Source: Hohaiivirga grylli (GTDB taxonomy: Bacteria > Pseudomonadota > Alphaproteobacteria > Rhizobiales > Beijerinckiaceae). From it: a DNA stretch of 64,000 nt. The notes below the pieces were generated by a model. That model was given only the letters and a program-made list of their open reading frames with translations. It was not told where the DNA came from and did not search any database. Position numbers and translations under genes: made by a program. Position 1 is the first letter of the stretch, and every line of letters begins with the position of its first letter. Location: contig NZ_JBBYXI010000001.1 of NCBI RefSeq assembly GCF_039655745.1, forward strand, positions 62,001-126,000, written 5' to 3'. Of the stretch, positions 8,070 to 15,644 are shown in pieces.

Positions 8070-9242
8070 TCACACAGTTGCGTTGAACAGCTCACGGCCG
8101 ATCAACATGCGACGGATTTCTGATGTTCCTGCTCCGATTTCATAGAGCTTTGCATCGCGTAATAGGCGCCCTGTCGGGTTATCATTGATATATCCGGCAC
8201 CACCCAGAATCTGTATGGCATCAAGGGCGACAGCGGTCGCACGCTCGGCGGCGAAAAGAATGGCACCAGCAGCAGCCTGACGGGAGGATGCCCCACGATC
8301 ACACGCACTGGCCACGGCATAGACATATGCCCGCGATGCATTAAGCGCGGTGTACATATCCGCCACCTTGCCCTGAATCAGCTGAAACTCACCAATGGAT
8401 TTTCCAAACTGTTTACGTTCATGAACATAAGGCAGAACAATATCCATACAGGCCTGCATGATACCGATCGGCCCGGCAGCCAGAACAGCACGCTCATAAT
8501 CAAGTCCGGACATCAGAACCGCAACACCACGGTTCAGATCACCCATGACATTCTCTTCCGGAACCTCACAGTCTTCAAACACCAGTTCAGATGTTGGCGA
8601 GCCGCGCATGCCAAGTTTGTCAAGCTTCTGGGCTGGCCTGAACCCTTTAAAACCCTTTTCAATAATGAAGGTCGTAATGCCTTTTGGGCCGGCTGAGGCA
8701 TCCGTCTTGGCGTAAACAACCAGCGTATCAGCAACATGCCCATTGGTAATCCAGAGCTTGGAGCCATTAAGTACGTATTTGTCACCGCGTTTCTCAGCCT
8801 TAAGCCGCATGGAGACAACATCGGATCCGGCTTCCGGCTCTGACATGGCAAGGGCGCCAATATGTTCACCGGAAATCAGTTTTGGCAGATAACGCTGCTT
8901 CTGCTCCGCTGTTCCCCAGCGGCTGATCTGATTAATGCAGAGGTTGGAGTGCGCGCCATATGACAGGCCAACAGAAGCAGATGCACGGCTGACTTCTTCC
9001 ATGGCAATACAATGGGCCAGATAACCCATATTCACGCCACCATATTCTTCCGAAATTGTAATACCATGCAGGCCAAGCTCACCCATCTCGGGCCAGAGAG
9101 CTGCCGGGAAAACATCAGTCCGGTCTATTTCTGCAGCAATAGGGGCAATCTTTTCCTGAGCATAAGCCTCTACAGCATGCCGCAGGGCATCAATATCTTC
9201 ACCAAGGCCGAAATCAAAAGTACCGACGTTCACAGCAGCCAT
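8070..9242 (-). CDS. liuA: Isovaleryl-CoA dehydrogenase (acyl-CoA dehydrogenase family)
   Basis: The start is ATG 9242 (MAAVNVGTFDFGLGEDIDAL), preceded by GGGAGGAAAAG; the frame stays open further upstream without a ribosome site. The product has 390 residues. N-, middle and C-domains are visible (AMSEPEAGSDVVSMRLKA flavin/substrate strand, LWITNGHVADTLVVYAKT). The phrase DYERAVLAAGPIGIMQA holds Glu at the catalytic-base position peculiar to isovaleryl-CoA dehydrogenases, which supports this substrate. FAD-dependent oxidation yields 3-methylcrotonyl-CoA, with electrons going to ETF (etfA/etfB lie at 36.8-38.5 kb). First gene of the operon. Confidence 0.9.
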   Translation of the reverse strand: MAAVNVGTFDFGLGEDIDALRHAVEAYAQEKIAPIAAEIDRTDVFPAALWPEMGELGLHGITISEEYGGVNMGYLAHCIAMEEVSRASASVGLSYGAHSNLCINQISRWGTAEQKQRYLPKLISGEHIGALAMSEPEAGSDVVSMRLKAEKRGDKYVLNGSKLWITNGHVADTLVVYAKTDASAGPKGITTFIIEKGFKGFRPAQKLDKLGMRGSPTSELVFEDCEVPEENVMGDLNRGVAVLMSGLDYERAVLAAGPIGIMQACMDIVLPYVHERKQFGKSIGEFQLIQGKVADMYTALNASRAYVYAVASACDRGASSRQAAAGAILFAAERATAVALDAIQILGGAGYINDNPTGRLLRDAKLYEIGAGTSEIRRMLIGRELFNATV

Positions 9243-9337
9243 CTTTTCCTCCCAATAGGGCCTGTTTTGTTTTGGCTGATCGCACCAGCCACAACGAAAC
9301 ACCTGACCCCATCTTTTCTTTCACATTATTCTGTATT

Positions 9338-9355
9338 AAAACGGTCAAGCGTTTT
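9338..9355. promoter_or_regulatory. Candidate TetR operator in the liuA/tetR intergenic region
   Basis: AAAACG-gtcaag-CGTTTT is a perfect 6-bp dyad with a 6-base spacer, 18 bp in all. It lies between the divergent liuA (start 9242) and tetR (start 9431) genes. Length and placement suit a TetR dimer that would repress both. Binding is inferred. Confidence 0.4.
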
Positions 9356-9430
9356 TTTGTCTATTAGCAAAAGGGCATATCTCATAAGCAAGCTATGTGC
9401 TAAATGATGGATCAAAGTGAGGGGAAAACA

Positions 9431-10033
9431 ATGAGCCGTACAGCAGGATCTTCAGGCGTCAAAACACTGGAAACCATTAAGAAGGCAGCCCTTCGCCTGA
9501 TTTATGAGCACGGCTACGACGCAATGACGTTACGCGGCCTCGCCAATAAGGTCGGCATCCAGCAGGGCTCTTTATACAATTATTTCAAAACCAAACAGGA
9601 ACTGCTCTTCATGCTGGTTTCCAGCCATATGGAAGCCCTGACGGAACAGCAGGAAAAAGCGCTGGCCGGTATTGACGACCCTGTTGAGGCCTTACGTACT
9701 TTTATCAGATTTCATATTGATTATCATATCTCACGTAAGCACGAAGTTTTCGTCAATTATTCAGAGCTGCGCAGCTTCACACCAGAGAATTACAAAATTA
9801 TCGCAGACATGCGCAGCCAGTATGAAAATCGGCTGATCGACATTATTATCAAAGCCCAGAAAGCGGAGCTTGTCCCCCAGTATGATGCCAAGGTTGCAGC
9901 CTATGGCATTCTCGCCATGCTGACAGGCATCTGCCAATGGTTTAATCCCAAAGGCCGTCTCTCCAAAGAAGAGGTCATTACTACATATATGTCGATGGCA
10001 TTGAGTGCATTACAGGTGAGAGCATCTCATTAG
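9431..10033 (+). CDS. TetR-family regulator of the leucine operon
   Basis: ATG 9431 (MSRTAGSSG) has a strong ribosome site GAGGGGA 5 bases upstream, preferred over two ATGs at 9404/9407; product 200 residues. The N-terminal helix-turn-helix is ALRLIYEHGYDAMTLRGLANKVGIQQGSLYNYF in pieces, about residues 20-52, and the C-terminal ligand domain is all-helical. It is transcribed away from liuA. TetR proteins often govern acyl-CoA pathways and are released from DNA by the CoA ester. A TetR gene also lies near the matching M. tuberculosis cluster. Local regulation of liuA-lyase is therefore the likely role (inference). Confidence 0.85.
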   Translation: MSRTAGSSGVKTLETIKKAALRLIYEHGYDAMTLRGLANKVGIQQGSLYNYFKTKQELLFMLVSSHMEALTEQQEKALAGIDDPVEALRTFIRFHIDYHISRKHEVFVNYSELRSFTPENYKIIADMRSQYENRLIDIIIKAQKAELVPQYDAKVAAYGILAMLTGICQWFNPKGRLSKEEVITTYMSMALSALQVRASH

Positions 10034-10131
10034 AATAGGATAGCTCCTTGTAAAGCTGAATATCTGATTGCAAAATACGTTATCCGGGCCTAGAGCCGAT
10101 CAGTCAGTATTCTGTACAGCACAGGCTTTTT

Positions 10132-11349
10132 ATGGACCTGCAAACGATCATTGCAATCTTAGTCTTTGTCGTAACCTACACGGTTATCGCCATTGGCAAA
10201 CTTCCGGGTTATCGCATTGACCGGGCTGGTATTGCCCTGCTTGGGGCAAGCCTGCTCGTTGCTTTCAATGTACTCTCACCGGAAGATGTCTATAAGGCCA
10301 TCAATTTTGATACCATCACACTGCTGCTTGGTATGATGATTGTCGTCGCGAATATGCGGGTCTCGGGCTTCTTCAGAGTTGTGAATGCGGCTATTCTTAA
10401 AAGATTCAGACGGCCCATAACCTTACTGTTTGCGGTTGTTGTTGCATCAGGTGTTCTGTCTGCCTTTCTGGTCAATGATACCATCTGCCTCGTGATGACG
10501 CCTCTGGTGCTTGATCTCGTCTTAAAGATGCGCCGGAATCCAATGCCCTATCTGCTTGCCATCGCCATGGCTTCCAATATTGGCAGCGTTGCAACCATTA
10601 CCGGTAACCCGCAAAATATGATCATCGGTTCCCTCTCCGGGATCTCTTACAGTGCGTTTGCCTGGCAGCTTGCACCCATTGGCCTCATCGGTCTTCTGGT
10701 GGTTTTTGTTTTACTGGCCTTGCTTTACAGGGACGAATTTCTAACCTTAGAAACACTGCCCCAATATTTGCCGAATGTGCGCTCCCATAAACCACTGATC
10801 ATCAAAACATCGCTGGTCACACTGGCAATGGTTGTGCTGTTCTTTACCGGACAACCCGTTGCAAAGGTTGCCATTATCGGCGGGTCATTTCTTCTGCTGA
10901 CACGGCGGGTCAACCCAAGCCGCATTTACAAAGAAATCGACTGGCCACTTCTGGTTATGTTTATCGGACTTTTTGTTGTTGTTGCAGGTCTGGAGAAAAC
11001 CGTTATCGGCCCGGATGTCATCAACCGCGTTATGGCTCTTAATCTTGCCTCAATACCGGTTCTCTCAACCGTCACTGCAGTCCTTGGCAATCTGATTTCA
11101 AATGTACCTGCCGTTCTCGTAATGCGGCCCTTTATTGAAGCTCTTTCCGAGCCGGACAAAGCCTGGCTCGTTGTTGCCATGGCTTCAACCTTGGCCGGAA
11201 ACTTTACGCTTGTTGGCTCGGTTGCCAATCTCATTGTTGCCCAGAAAGCCCAAAGTTATGGTGTCACGCTTAGCTTCTGGACATACTTCAAGGTTGGTGC
11301 ACCACTGACAATCCTGACAATCCTGATTGGCATCTTCTGGTTGATGTAA
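10132..11349 (+). CDS. SLC13/ArsB-type anion permease
   Basis: This 405-residue protein is almost entirely hydrophobic, with about ten to eleven membrane spans. The ion-transporter superfamily hallmarks appear twice: FLVNDTICLVMTPL with ASNIGSVATITGNPQNMIIG in the first half, and NLISNVPAVLVMRP with STLAGNFTLVGSVANLIV in the second. These are the two re-entrant hairpin regions of SLC13/ArsB/CitMHS permeases. ATG 10132 follows a weak CAGG ribosome site. It probably moves an anion or organic acid across the inner membrane; the substrate is not readable. It precedes the efflux operon but has a separate promoter between them. Confidence 0.8.
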   Translation: MDLQTIIAILVFVVTYTVIAIGKLPGYRIDRAGIALLGASLLVAFNVLSPEDVYKAINFDTITLLLGMMIVVANMRVSGFFRVVNAAILKRFRRPITLLFAVVVASGVLSAFLVNDTICLVMTPLVLDLVLKMRRNPMPYLLAIAMASNIGSVATITGNPQNMIIGSLSGISYSAFAWQLAPIGLIGLLVVFVLLALLYRDEFLTLETLPQYLPNVRSHKPLIIKTSLVTLAMVVLFFTGQPVAKVAIIGGSFLLLTRRVNPSRIYKEIDWPLLVMFIGLFVVVAGLEKTVIGPDVINRVMALNLASIPVLSTVTAVLGNLISNVPAVLVMRPFIEALSEPDKAWLVVAMASTLAGNFTLVGSVANLIVAQKAQSYGVTLSFWTYFKVGAPLTILTILIGIFWLM

Positions 11350-11379
11350 AATTCAACATCGCACATATTTTCCAGTGCA

Positions 11380-11408
11380 TTGACGCATATAGCACGTAAC
11401 ATCATACT
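11380..11408 (+). promoter_or_regulatory. Sigma70-type promoter for the FUSC efflux operon
   Basis: TTGACG (11380-11385), a 17-base spacer and CATACT (11403-11408) match the -35/-10 consensus at five and four of six positions. The predicted transcription start, near 11415, lies just before the first strand of the structured leader. So the leader would form almost the whole 5' untranslated region. Confidence 0.5.
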
Positions 11409-11422
11409 GTTTTTTAATAGCC

Positions 11423-11483
11423 CTCCACCATCTAATGGCTGTATAGCCAGAGCAGGGTCGCAGGTGAGCAACCCTTGGTGGAG
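11423..11483 (+). promoter_or_regulatory. Three-way-junction RNA leader sequestering the FUSC ribosome site
   Basis: Three perfect helices nest in 61 bases. P1 is CTCCACCA (11423-11430) with TGGTGGAG (11476-11483). P2 is TGGCT-gtat-AGCCA (11436-11449). P3 is AGGGT (11454-11458) with ACCCT (11471-11475), closing a 12-base loop. P3 stacks on P1 with no intervening base. The 3' strand of P1 contains the Shine-Dalgarno GGTGGAG for the TTG start at 11492, so forming P1 should block translation. This is the geometry of a small translational riboswitch. I could not match it to purine, TPP, SAM, THF, guanidine or hammerhead consensus elements. Confidence 0.5.
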
Positions 11484-11491
11484 TATTCCAG

Positions 11492-13684
11492 TTGTTCATG
11501 CGTTTACCGGGTTTGTTGGTGAGTATCCTACGGTATGTCCCCATACCGCGGATTGATCCGCTTACATTACGCTCGGCTAATTTTGCCTTCAGAACAATGC
11601 TTGCTTCACTTCTTGCCCTCTATATCGCACTTTACCTGCAACTTGATGAGCCTCATTGGGCCGCTGTCACCGTCTGGGTTGTCGGCCAGCCAATGCGTGG
11701 CATGGCCTTGCTAAAGAGCTATTACCGGTTTCTTGGTACAGTGGCCGGAACGGTTATGGCGATAACGCTGACGGCCTTCTTTGCGCAGAGCGGGACACTC
11801 TTCATTTTCTATTTTGCCTGCTGGATTGCCCTTTGCACGATGGTTGCAACCCTGCTGCGCAATTTTAAGGCTTATGGTGCCGTTCTCGCCGGATATACCT
11901 GCGGGATCATTGCATTGAATGCTTATGGCAAACCCGATGAAATTTTCGACATTGCTGTTGCACGCGTCACCTGTATTTTTCTCGGCATCGCACTGGAAGC
12001 ATTGGTTGCTGCCGTCTTTGTGAAAAGCACACCCCAGACGGCCCTTCTTGCGCGTCTGCGTACCATCTGTTCTGATACAGCAGCCTTTGCTTCGGCTGCC
12101 ATCAACGGCGATACACAATCTGACAGCGATAAGGCCCAGCGCATATTACGCGATATTGTTATTCTTGATGCTGCGGTTTCATATGCCGCAGCAGAAGATC
12201 AGAACATCCGTCGTCGGGCCGGGGTTTTACGGCAGGTCATTGTCTCGGTTATGACAGCTGTGTCTGCAGCGGAGGCCCTTGGAAGACACCTTGCCAAACA
12301 CAATCAGGTGCCAACAGTTCTTCAGAACCGCCTCCAAAGGGCAAGTATCGCACTGCATAATGTCACCCCTGAAAATGCGGATAAATCCGTCAGGGAAATC
12401 TCTGCTCTTTATGAGGAGATGCAACAAACGGACTGGCGCAGAATTGAACTGTCAGACAAGCCGGATGCCAAGGTCTATTTCGTCAGCTCACGCTTTTCAG
12501 ATATGTTCGGTGCCTTAGCTTCAGCCTTGCAAAAAACCGAAGATTTCTTTGCCGGGCGCTCTGTTTCAGGCAGAGCGGATATCTCTTTCCATCGTGATTA
12601 TAATGCGGCCCGCGTAAACGCCCTGCGCGCATTCATAGCAGTCATCAGTGCCGGTGCGTTCTGGTATGCTTCAGGTTGGTCTCACGGCCAGAATTTTACA
12701 CGACTTGTTGCCGTTGTCTGCGCACTTTATGCCACCCGTGACAATCCTGTGATCGGCAGTCGCAACTTCTTTAATGGCGCCCTTGTTGCCGGAGCGGCGG
12801 CAGGACTGTGTCATATTTTCATCCTGCCTGGTATCAATGGGTTCCCGCTACTGGCTATGCTGCTGGCTCCCTTCATGATTGCCGGTGGTATGTTGATGGT
12901 CCGGCCCAAAACAGCGGGTATCGCAACTGCCTTCAATATCTTCTTCATTTCTCTGTTCGGCATTTCCAATAATGCCCGTTACCCTTTTGAGGAGTTCCTC
13001 AACGACCTCATCCCGCTTATCTGTGGCGTTGGTATCAGTGTCATTGTCTTCATGGTTTTCTTTCCACTTAATCTGGAAAAGCGTCGTTTCAATATTCAGC
13101 GTTCCGTCCTTCGAGACATTGCTAAGCTGGCACAGCCCCACAACAGAATGCAGGAAAACCGCTGGTGCAGCAGAATGGCAGACCGCCTGTCATTACTCTC
13201 AGCAATCCGTCCACCGGGTAATAATAACTCATTGATGGAACGCATTATTGCCGCCAATGAAATTGGCGTTCAGACTATTCGCCTTCGTGAGATCAGCCGG
13301 AATCCAGAAATACCTTCCATCTGCCAGCAGGCTATGGCCCAATCACTTCAGGCCTTAACGTGGTTTCCCTATCTTGGCCTGATCCCGGATGTCCACACAG
13401 GCAGCCTCTTTGATTTCAGCCTTTACATCTCACGTCTTAAACATGGCAGTCAGATGCCTGATAGCCATTGGCTGCGTCAGTCCCTTAAGCAGAATGCCAG
13501 AGAGCTGGATATGTATCTGACACATACGGATAACGCAGAACTGGTAACGGAACTTAAGCAGGAATTGCTTCAGGCCATTGCAGCTCAAAGAGAAATCGCT
13601 GAAATTATTGAATTCCATTATATGGATGAGGCGTTATCAGCGACACCGCCATCAACAGACCTTGCTAGGGAAATAAATGCATAA
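11492..13684 (+). CDS. FUSC/AaeB-like inner-membrane efflux protein
   Basis: The product has 730 residues with two repeated membrane blocks: about six spans near residues 28-175 and another block near 375-520. Each is followed by a long soluble helical region, the architecture of the aromatic-acid exporter AaeB and fusaric-acid resistance proteins. The start is TTG 11492, 8 bases after GGTGGAG; ATG 11498 is also in frame but at 14 bases. The gene overlaps the DUF1656 gene (TAATG) and is followed by an HlyD adaptor, the AaeB-AaeX-AaeA layout. Substrate unknown; small aromatic acids are likely by analogy. Its leader forms a three-way junction. Confidence 0.85.
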   Translation: MFMRLPGLLVSILRYVPIPRIDPLTLRSANFAFRTMLASLLALYIALYLQLDEPHWAAVTVWVVGQPMRGMALLKSYYRFLGTVAGTVMAITLTAFFAQSGTLFIFYFACWIALCTMVATLLRNFKAYGAVLAGYTCGIIALNAYGKPDEIFDIAVARVTCIFLGIALEALVAAVFVKSTPQTALLARLRTICSDTAAFASAAINGDTQSDSDKAQRILRDIVILDAAVSYAAAEDQNIRRRAGVLRQVIVSVMTAVSAAEALGRHLAKHNQVPTVLQNRLQRASIALHNVTPENADKSVREISALYEEMQQTDWRRIELSDKPDAKVYFVSSRFSDMFGALASALQKTEDFFAGRSVSGRADISFHRDYNAARVNALRAFIAVISAGAFWYASGWSHGQNFTRLVAVVCALYATRDNPVIGSRNFFNGALVAGAAAGLCHIFILPGINGFPLLAMLLAPFMIAGGMLMVRPKTAGIATAFNIFFISLFGISNNARYPFEEFLNDLIPLICGVGISVIVFMVFFPLNLEKRRFNIQRSVLRDIAKLAQPHNRMQENRWCSRMADRLSLLSAIRPPGNNNSLMERIIAANEIGVQTIRLREISRNPEIPSICQQAMAQSLQALTWFPYLGLIPDVHTGSLFDFSLYISRLKHGSQMPDSHWLRQSLKQNARELDMYLTHTDNAELVTELKQELLQAIAAQREIAEIIEFHYMDEALSATPPSTDLAREINA

Positions 13685-13893
13685 TGCTCAAAGAGCTGGA
13701 TATTTTTGGTATTCTGGTCGCTCCACTCGCGCTTTACATCTCGATTGGTGTGCTCCTGTTCATCATTGTGAAAAGGCTGATCAGATATTTTCACCTTGAA
13801 CGCTATATCTGGCATTCATCCCTGTTTGATGTGACTCTCTTTGTTCTCCTTATCTCTGTCGTCACTCTTTTCGCCCTTTACCCAGTCAGCTAA
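13684..13893 (+). CDS. DUF1656 (AaeX-like) small membrane protein
   Basis: The protein has 69 residues with two hydrophobic spans, about residues 7-29 and 47-66, separated by a basic Tyr/His/Arg loop (KRLIRYFHLERYIW). These are the features of DUF1656 proteins found between FUSC permeases and their HlyD adaptors. The start ATG overlaps the FUSC stop codon by one base, so translation is coupled. The precise role in the pump is not established for the family. Confidence 0.85.
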   Translation: MLKELDIFGILVAPLALYISIGVLLFIIVKRLIRYFHLERYIWHSSLFDVTLFVLLISVVTLFALYPVS

Positions 13894-13913
13894 TACGGTC
13901 TTGCAGGTTTCCC

Positions 13914-14777
13914 ATGGATTTGATCCGCTCCCCCATCCGCATCCTCGTTACACTTACAACCGTTGTGTTTGCCATTATTCTGGCATGGCTGGCATGGCAT
14001 TATTATATGGTTTCACCATGGACCCGTGATGGACGTGTCCGTGTTGAGGTTGTCACCGTAGCGCCTGAAGTCTCAGGCCGGATCGTTGACCTTAAAGTGA
14101 ACGACAACCAGTTTGTTAAAAAGGGCGATATTCTCTTTGTCATAGATCCTGATCGTTTCAAGCTGGCTCTTGACCATGCTCAGGCATCTGTTGAAGCCGC
14201 AAAAGCAACCATGGAAGTTGCCAAAGGGAAAGCACAAAGACGCCGCAACCTCGACAACCTCTCGGTCTCTGAGGAAGAAAAGCAGATTTCACAGGGTGAG
14301 GAAGATTCAGCCACATCCAACTATATGCTGGCACAGGCAGACGCACGGGTTGCAGCTCTCGATCTTGAGAAAACAGTCGTTCGCTCACCAGTTAATGGCT
14401 ATGTCACAAACCTGCGACTGCGTAACGGCTCATATGCCAGCACAGGCGTTAATGCCATTACCATTGTTGATAGCGATTCCTTCTGGGTTGCAGGATATTT
14501 TGAGGAAACCAAACTCAAAAACATTCGCAATGGTGATAAAGCGGTTATCCGCCTCATGGGTGAGGATCGCGAACTGACAGGCCGCGTGAATAGCATCAGC
14601 CGTGGCATTGCCGACAAAAATGGTGAGGCTGATACGCAGGGTCTGGCCAATGTTGATCCCACATTTACATGGGTTCGTCTGGCACAGCGCATCCCTGTGA
14701 GAATTGAACTTGATAACGTTCCTGAAAATATCATGCTGTCTGCTGGTCAGACATGTACGGTGATCATTACCCGGTAA
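13914..14777 (+). CDS. HlyD/AaeA-like periplasmic adaptor
   Basis: This 287-residue membrane-fusion protein has one N-terminal anchor (about 10-31, start ILVTLTTVVFAIILAWLAW). A lipoyl-type strand follows (VAPEVSGRIVDLKVNDNQFVKKGD, given here in two adjoining parts of the barrel, about 47-70). Then comes an Ala/Lys-rich coiled-coil hairpin (about 85-145), the second lipoyl half (VRSPVNGYVTNLRL) and a C-terminal beta-barrel. It follows the DUF1656 gene by 20 bases. It should link the FUSC permease to an outer-membrane channel, none of which is encoded nearby. The operon ends in a strong hairpin. Confidence 0.88.
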   Translation: MDLIRSPIRILVTLTTVVFAIILAWLAWHYYMVSPWTRDGRVRVEVVTVAPEVSGRIVDLKVNDNQFVKKGDILFVIDPDRFKLALDHAQASVEAAKATMEVAKGKAQRRRNLDNLSVSEEEKQISQGEEDSATSNYMLAQADARVAALDLEKTVVRSPVNGYVTNLRLRNGSYASTGVNAITIVDSDSFWVAGYFEETKLKNIRNGDKAVIRLMGEDRELTGRVNSISRGIADKNGEADTQGLANVDPTFTWVRLAQRIPVRIELDNVPENIMLSAGQTCTVIITR

Positions 14778-14885
14778 ATAAGAAAGCACCCTGCATGGGG
14801 GGATTGCAGGGTGCTTTGAATATGCCATGCTGGAGGGGGATGCAGCAGGCTATCTCTAGGTATACGAACCGGCAGAGCCGGTATC
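14778..14885 (-). ncRNA. Candidate small RNA with C-rich hairpin loops (copy 1)
   Basis: On the minus strand three hairpins follow each other. ACCGGC-tct-GCCGGT occupies 14882-14868. TGCTG with CAGCA (14847-14828), extended by GCC/GGC, exposes a CATCCCCCTC loop. The 13-bp terminator (14817-14783) has an ATCCCCCCA loop and a following CTTATTT. No good open frame is present. This is the shape of the trans-acting RNAs of this order that expose anti-Shine-Dalgarno loops (the AbcR, mmgR and 'cuckoo' groups). Which family it belongs to is not decided. Promoter not resolved. Confidence 0.5.
14783..14817. terminator. Strong 13-bp hairpin, terminator on both strands
   Basis: AAAGCACCCTGCA (14783-14795) pairs perfectly with TGCAGGGTGCTTT (14805-14817) around a G-rich loop (TGGGGGGAT). 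On the plus strand it ends the efflux operon six bases after its stop. On the minus strand it is followed by CTTATTT and forms the 3' hairpin of the candidate small RNA, with a C-rich loop. Confidence 0.8.
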
Positions 14886-15044
14886 AGTATTTGAAAATAT
14901 CCAAACCCGATGATTAAAGTATTCAATAATTGGATTATTATATCCGTGCTGACGCACACATACGAATTATCCCATTTTCGCATGTAAAAAGGGAGCGGAT
15001 TTTTACCAAATCTATCGCATTAGTGTAGAATCACCAAGGCTGAT

Positions 15045-15398
15045 CTACATTTCCTGGACGAACATCACGGTGTTTCCAGCAGGGTCGCTGACTTGTGCAA
15101 GCTTTATGAATCCTAGATCCTGTATTTCGCTAACGGTGACACCAGCGTCTTCGCAAACAGCCTTCTGTGCTTCGACATTGTGGACACCACAAACTACAAA
15201 TGATTTACCGGCAAGACTTGGGTCAGGAGCAACAGAGACTTGAATCCAAGCATTTTGTGCCAACTGCCATTCGGCGACTCCCTCATAAGGAGTAACATCT
15301 GGCTTACGCCCAAGCCATTTGGCGTACCATTCAACGGCTCCGTCGAAATCATTTACGTGAAGAACAGAGATTACACTCGTAAAGTTGTTATTCGACAT
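15045..15398 (-). CDS. VOC (glyoxalase/bleomycin-resistance) family protein
   Basis: The protein has 117 residues and two beta-alpha-beta-beta-beta modules (TSVISVLHVNDFDGAVEWYAKWLG start; DLGFIKLAQVSDPAGNTVMFVQ end), the small glyoxalase-like fold. ATG 15398 is preceded by GGGGGAGA. It stands alone between the efflux operon and pyrE, with imperfect repeats of CGCATTAG(T/C)GTAG on both sides (15017 and 15493 regions). The family covers dioxygenases, isomerases and resistance proteins; no specific activity can be read. Confidence 0.8.
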   Translation of the reverse strand: MSNNNFTSVISVLHVNDFDGAVEWYAKWLGRKPDVTPYEGVAEWQLAQNAWIQVSVAPDPSLAGKSFVVCGVHNVEAQKAVCEDAGVTVSEIQDLGFIKLAQVSDPAGNTVMFVQEM

Positions 15399-15644
15399 TT
15401 TTTATTCTCCCCCATCAAAATAAATTTTATTTGAGCTGGTAGGCTCAAAATTATTGTTCAATCAATATTAGACACAAATAAAACTGGCCCTGCCGCATTA
15501 GCGTAGGGAAGTTAGCAAAAGTAGCACTATCGGTTATTTAGGCAGGCAACATCAAAAGCATGATACCTGACGACGCCTTCATGCGACAGAACCCTTTCGC
15601 CAACTCCTCTCCAGAACCTTAAATCACTAAATTAGATCAGATGA

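Noticed and set aside
11423..11483. Assignment of the leader to a known riboswitch or ribozyme class
   Set aside because: Purine-riboswitch junction bases, TPP motifs, SAM-type elements, mini-ykkC ACGR loops and the hammerhead CUGAUGA/GAAA core were looked for by eye and are not present.
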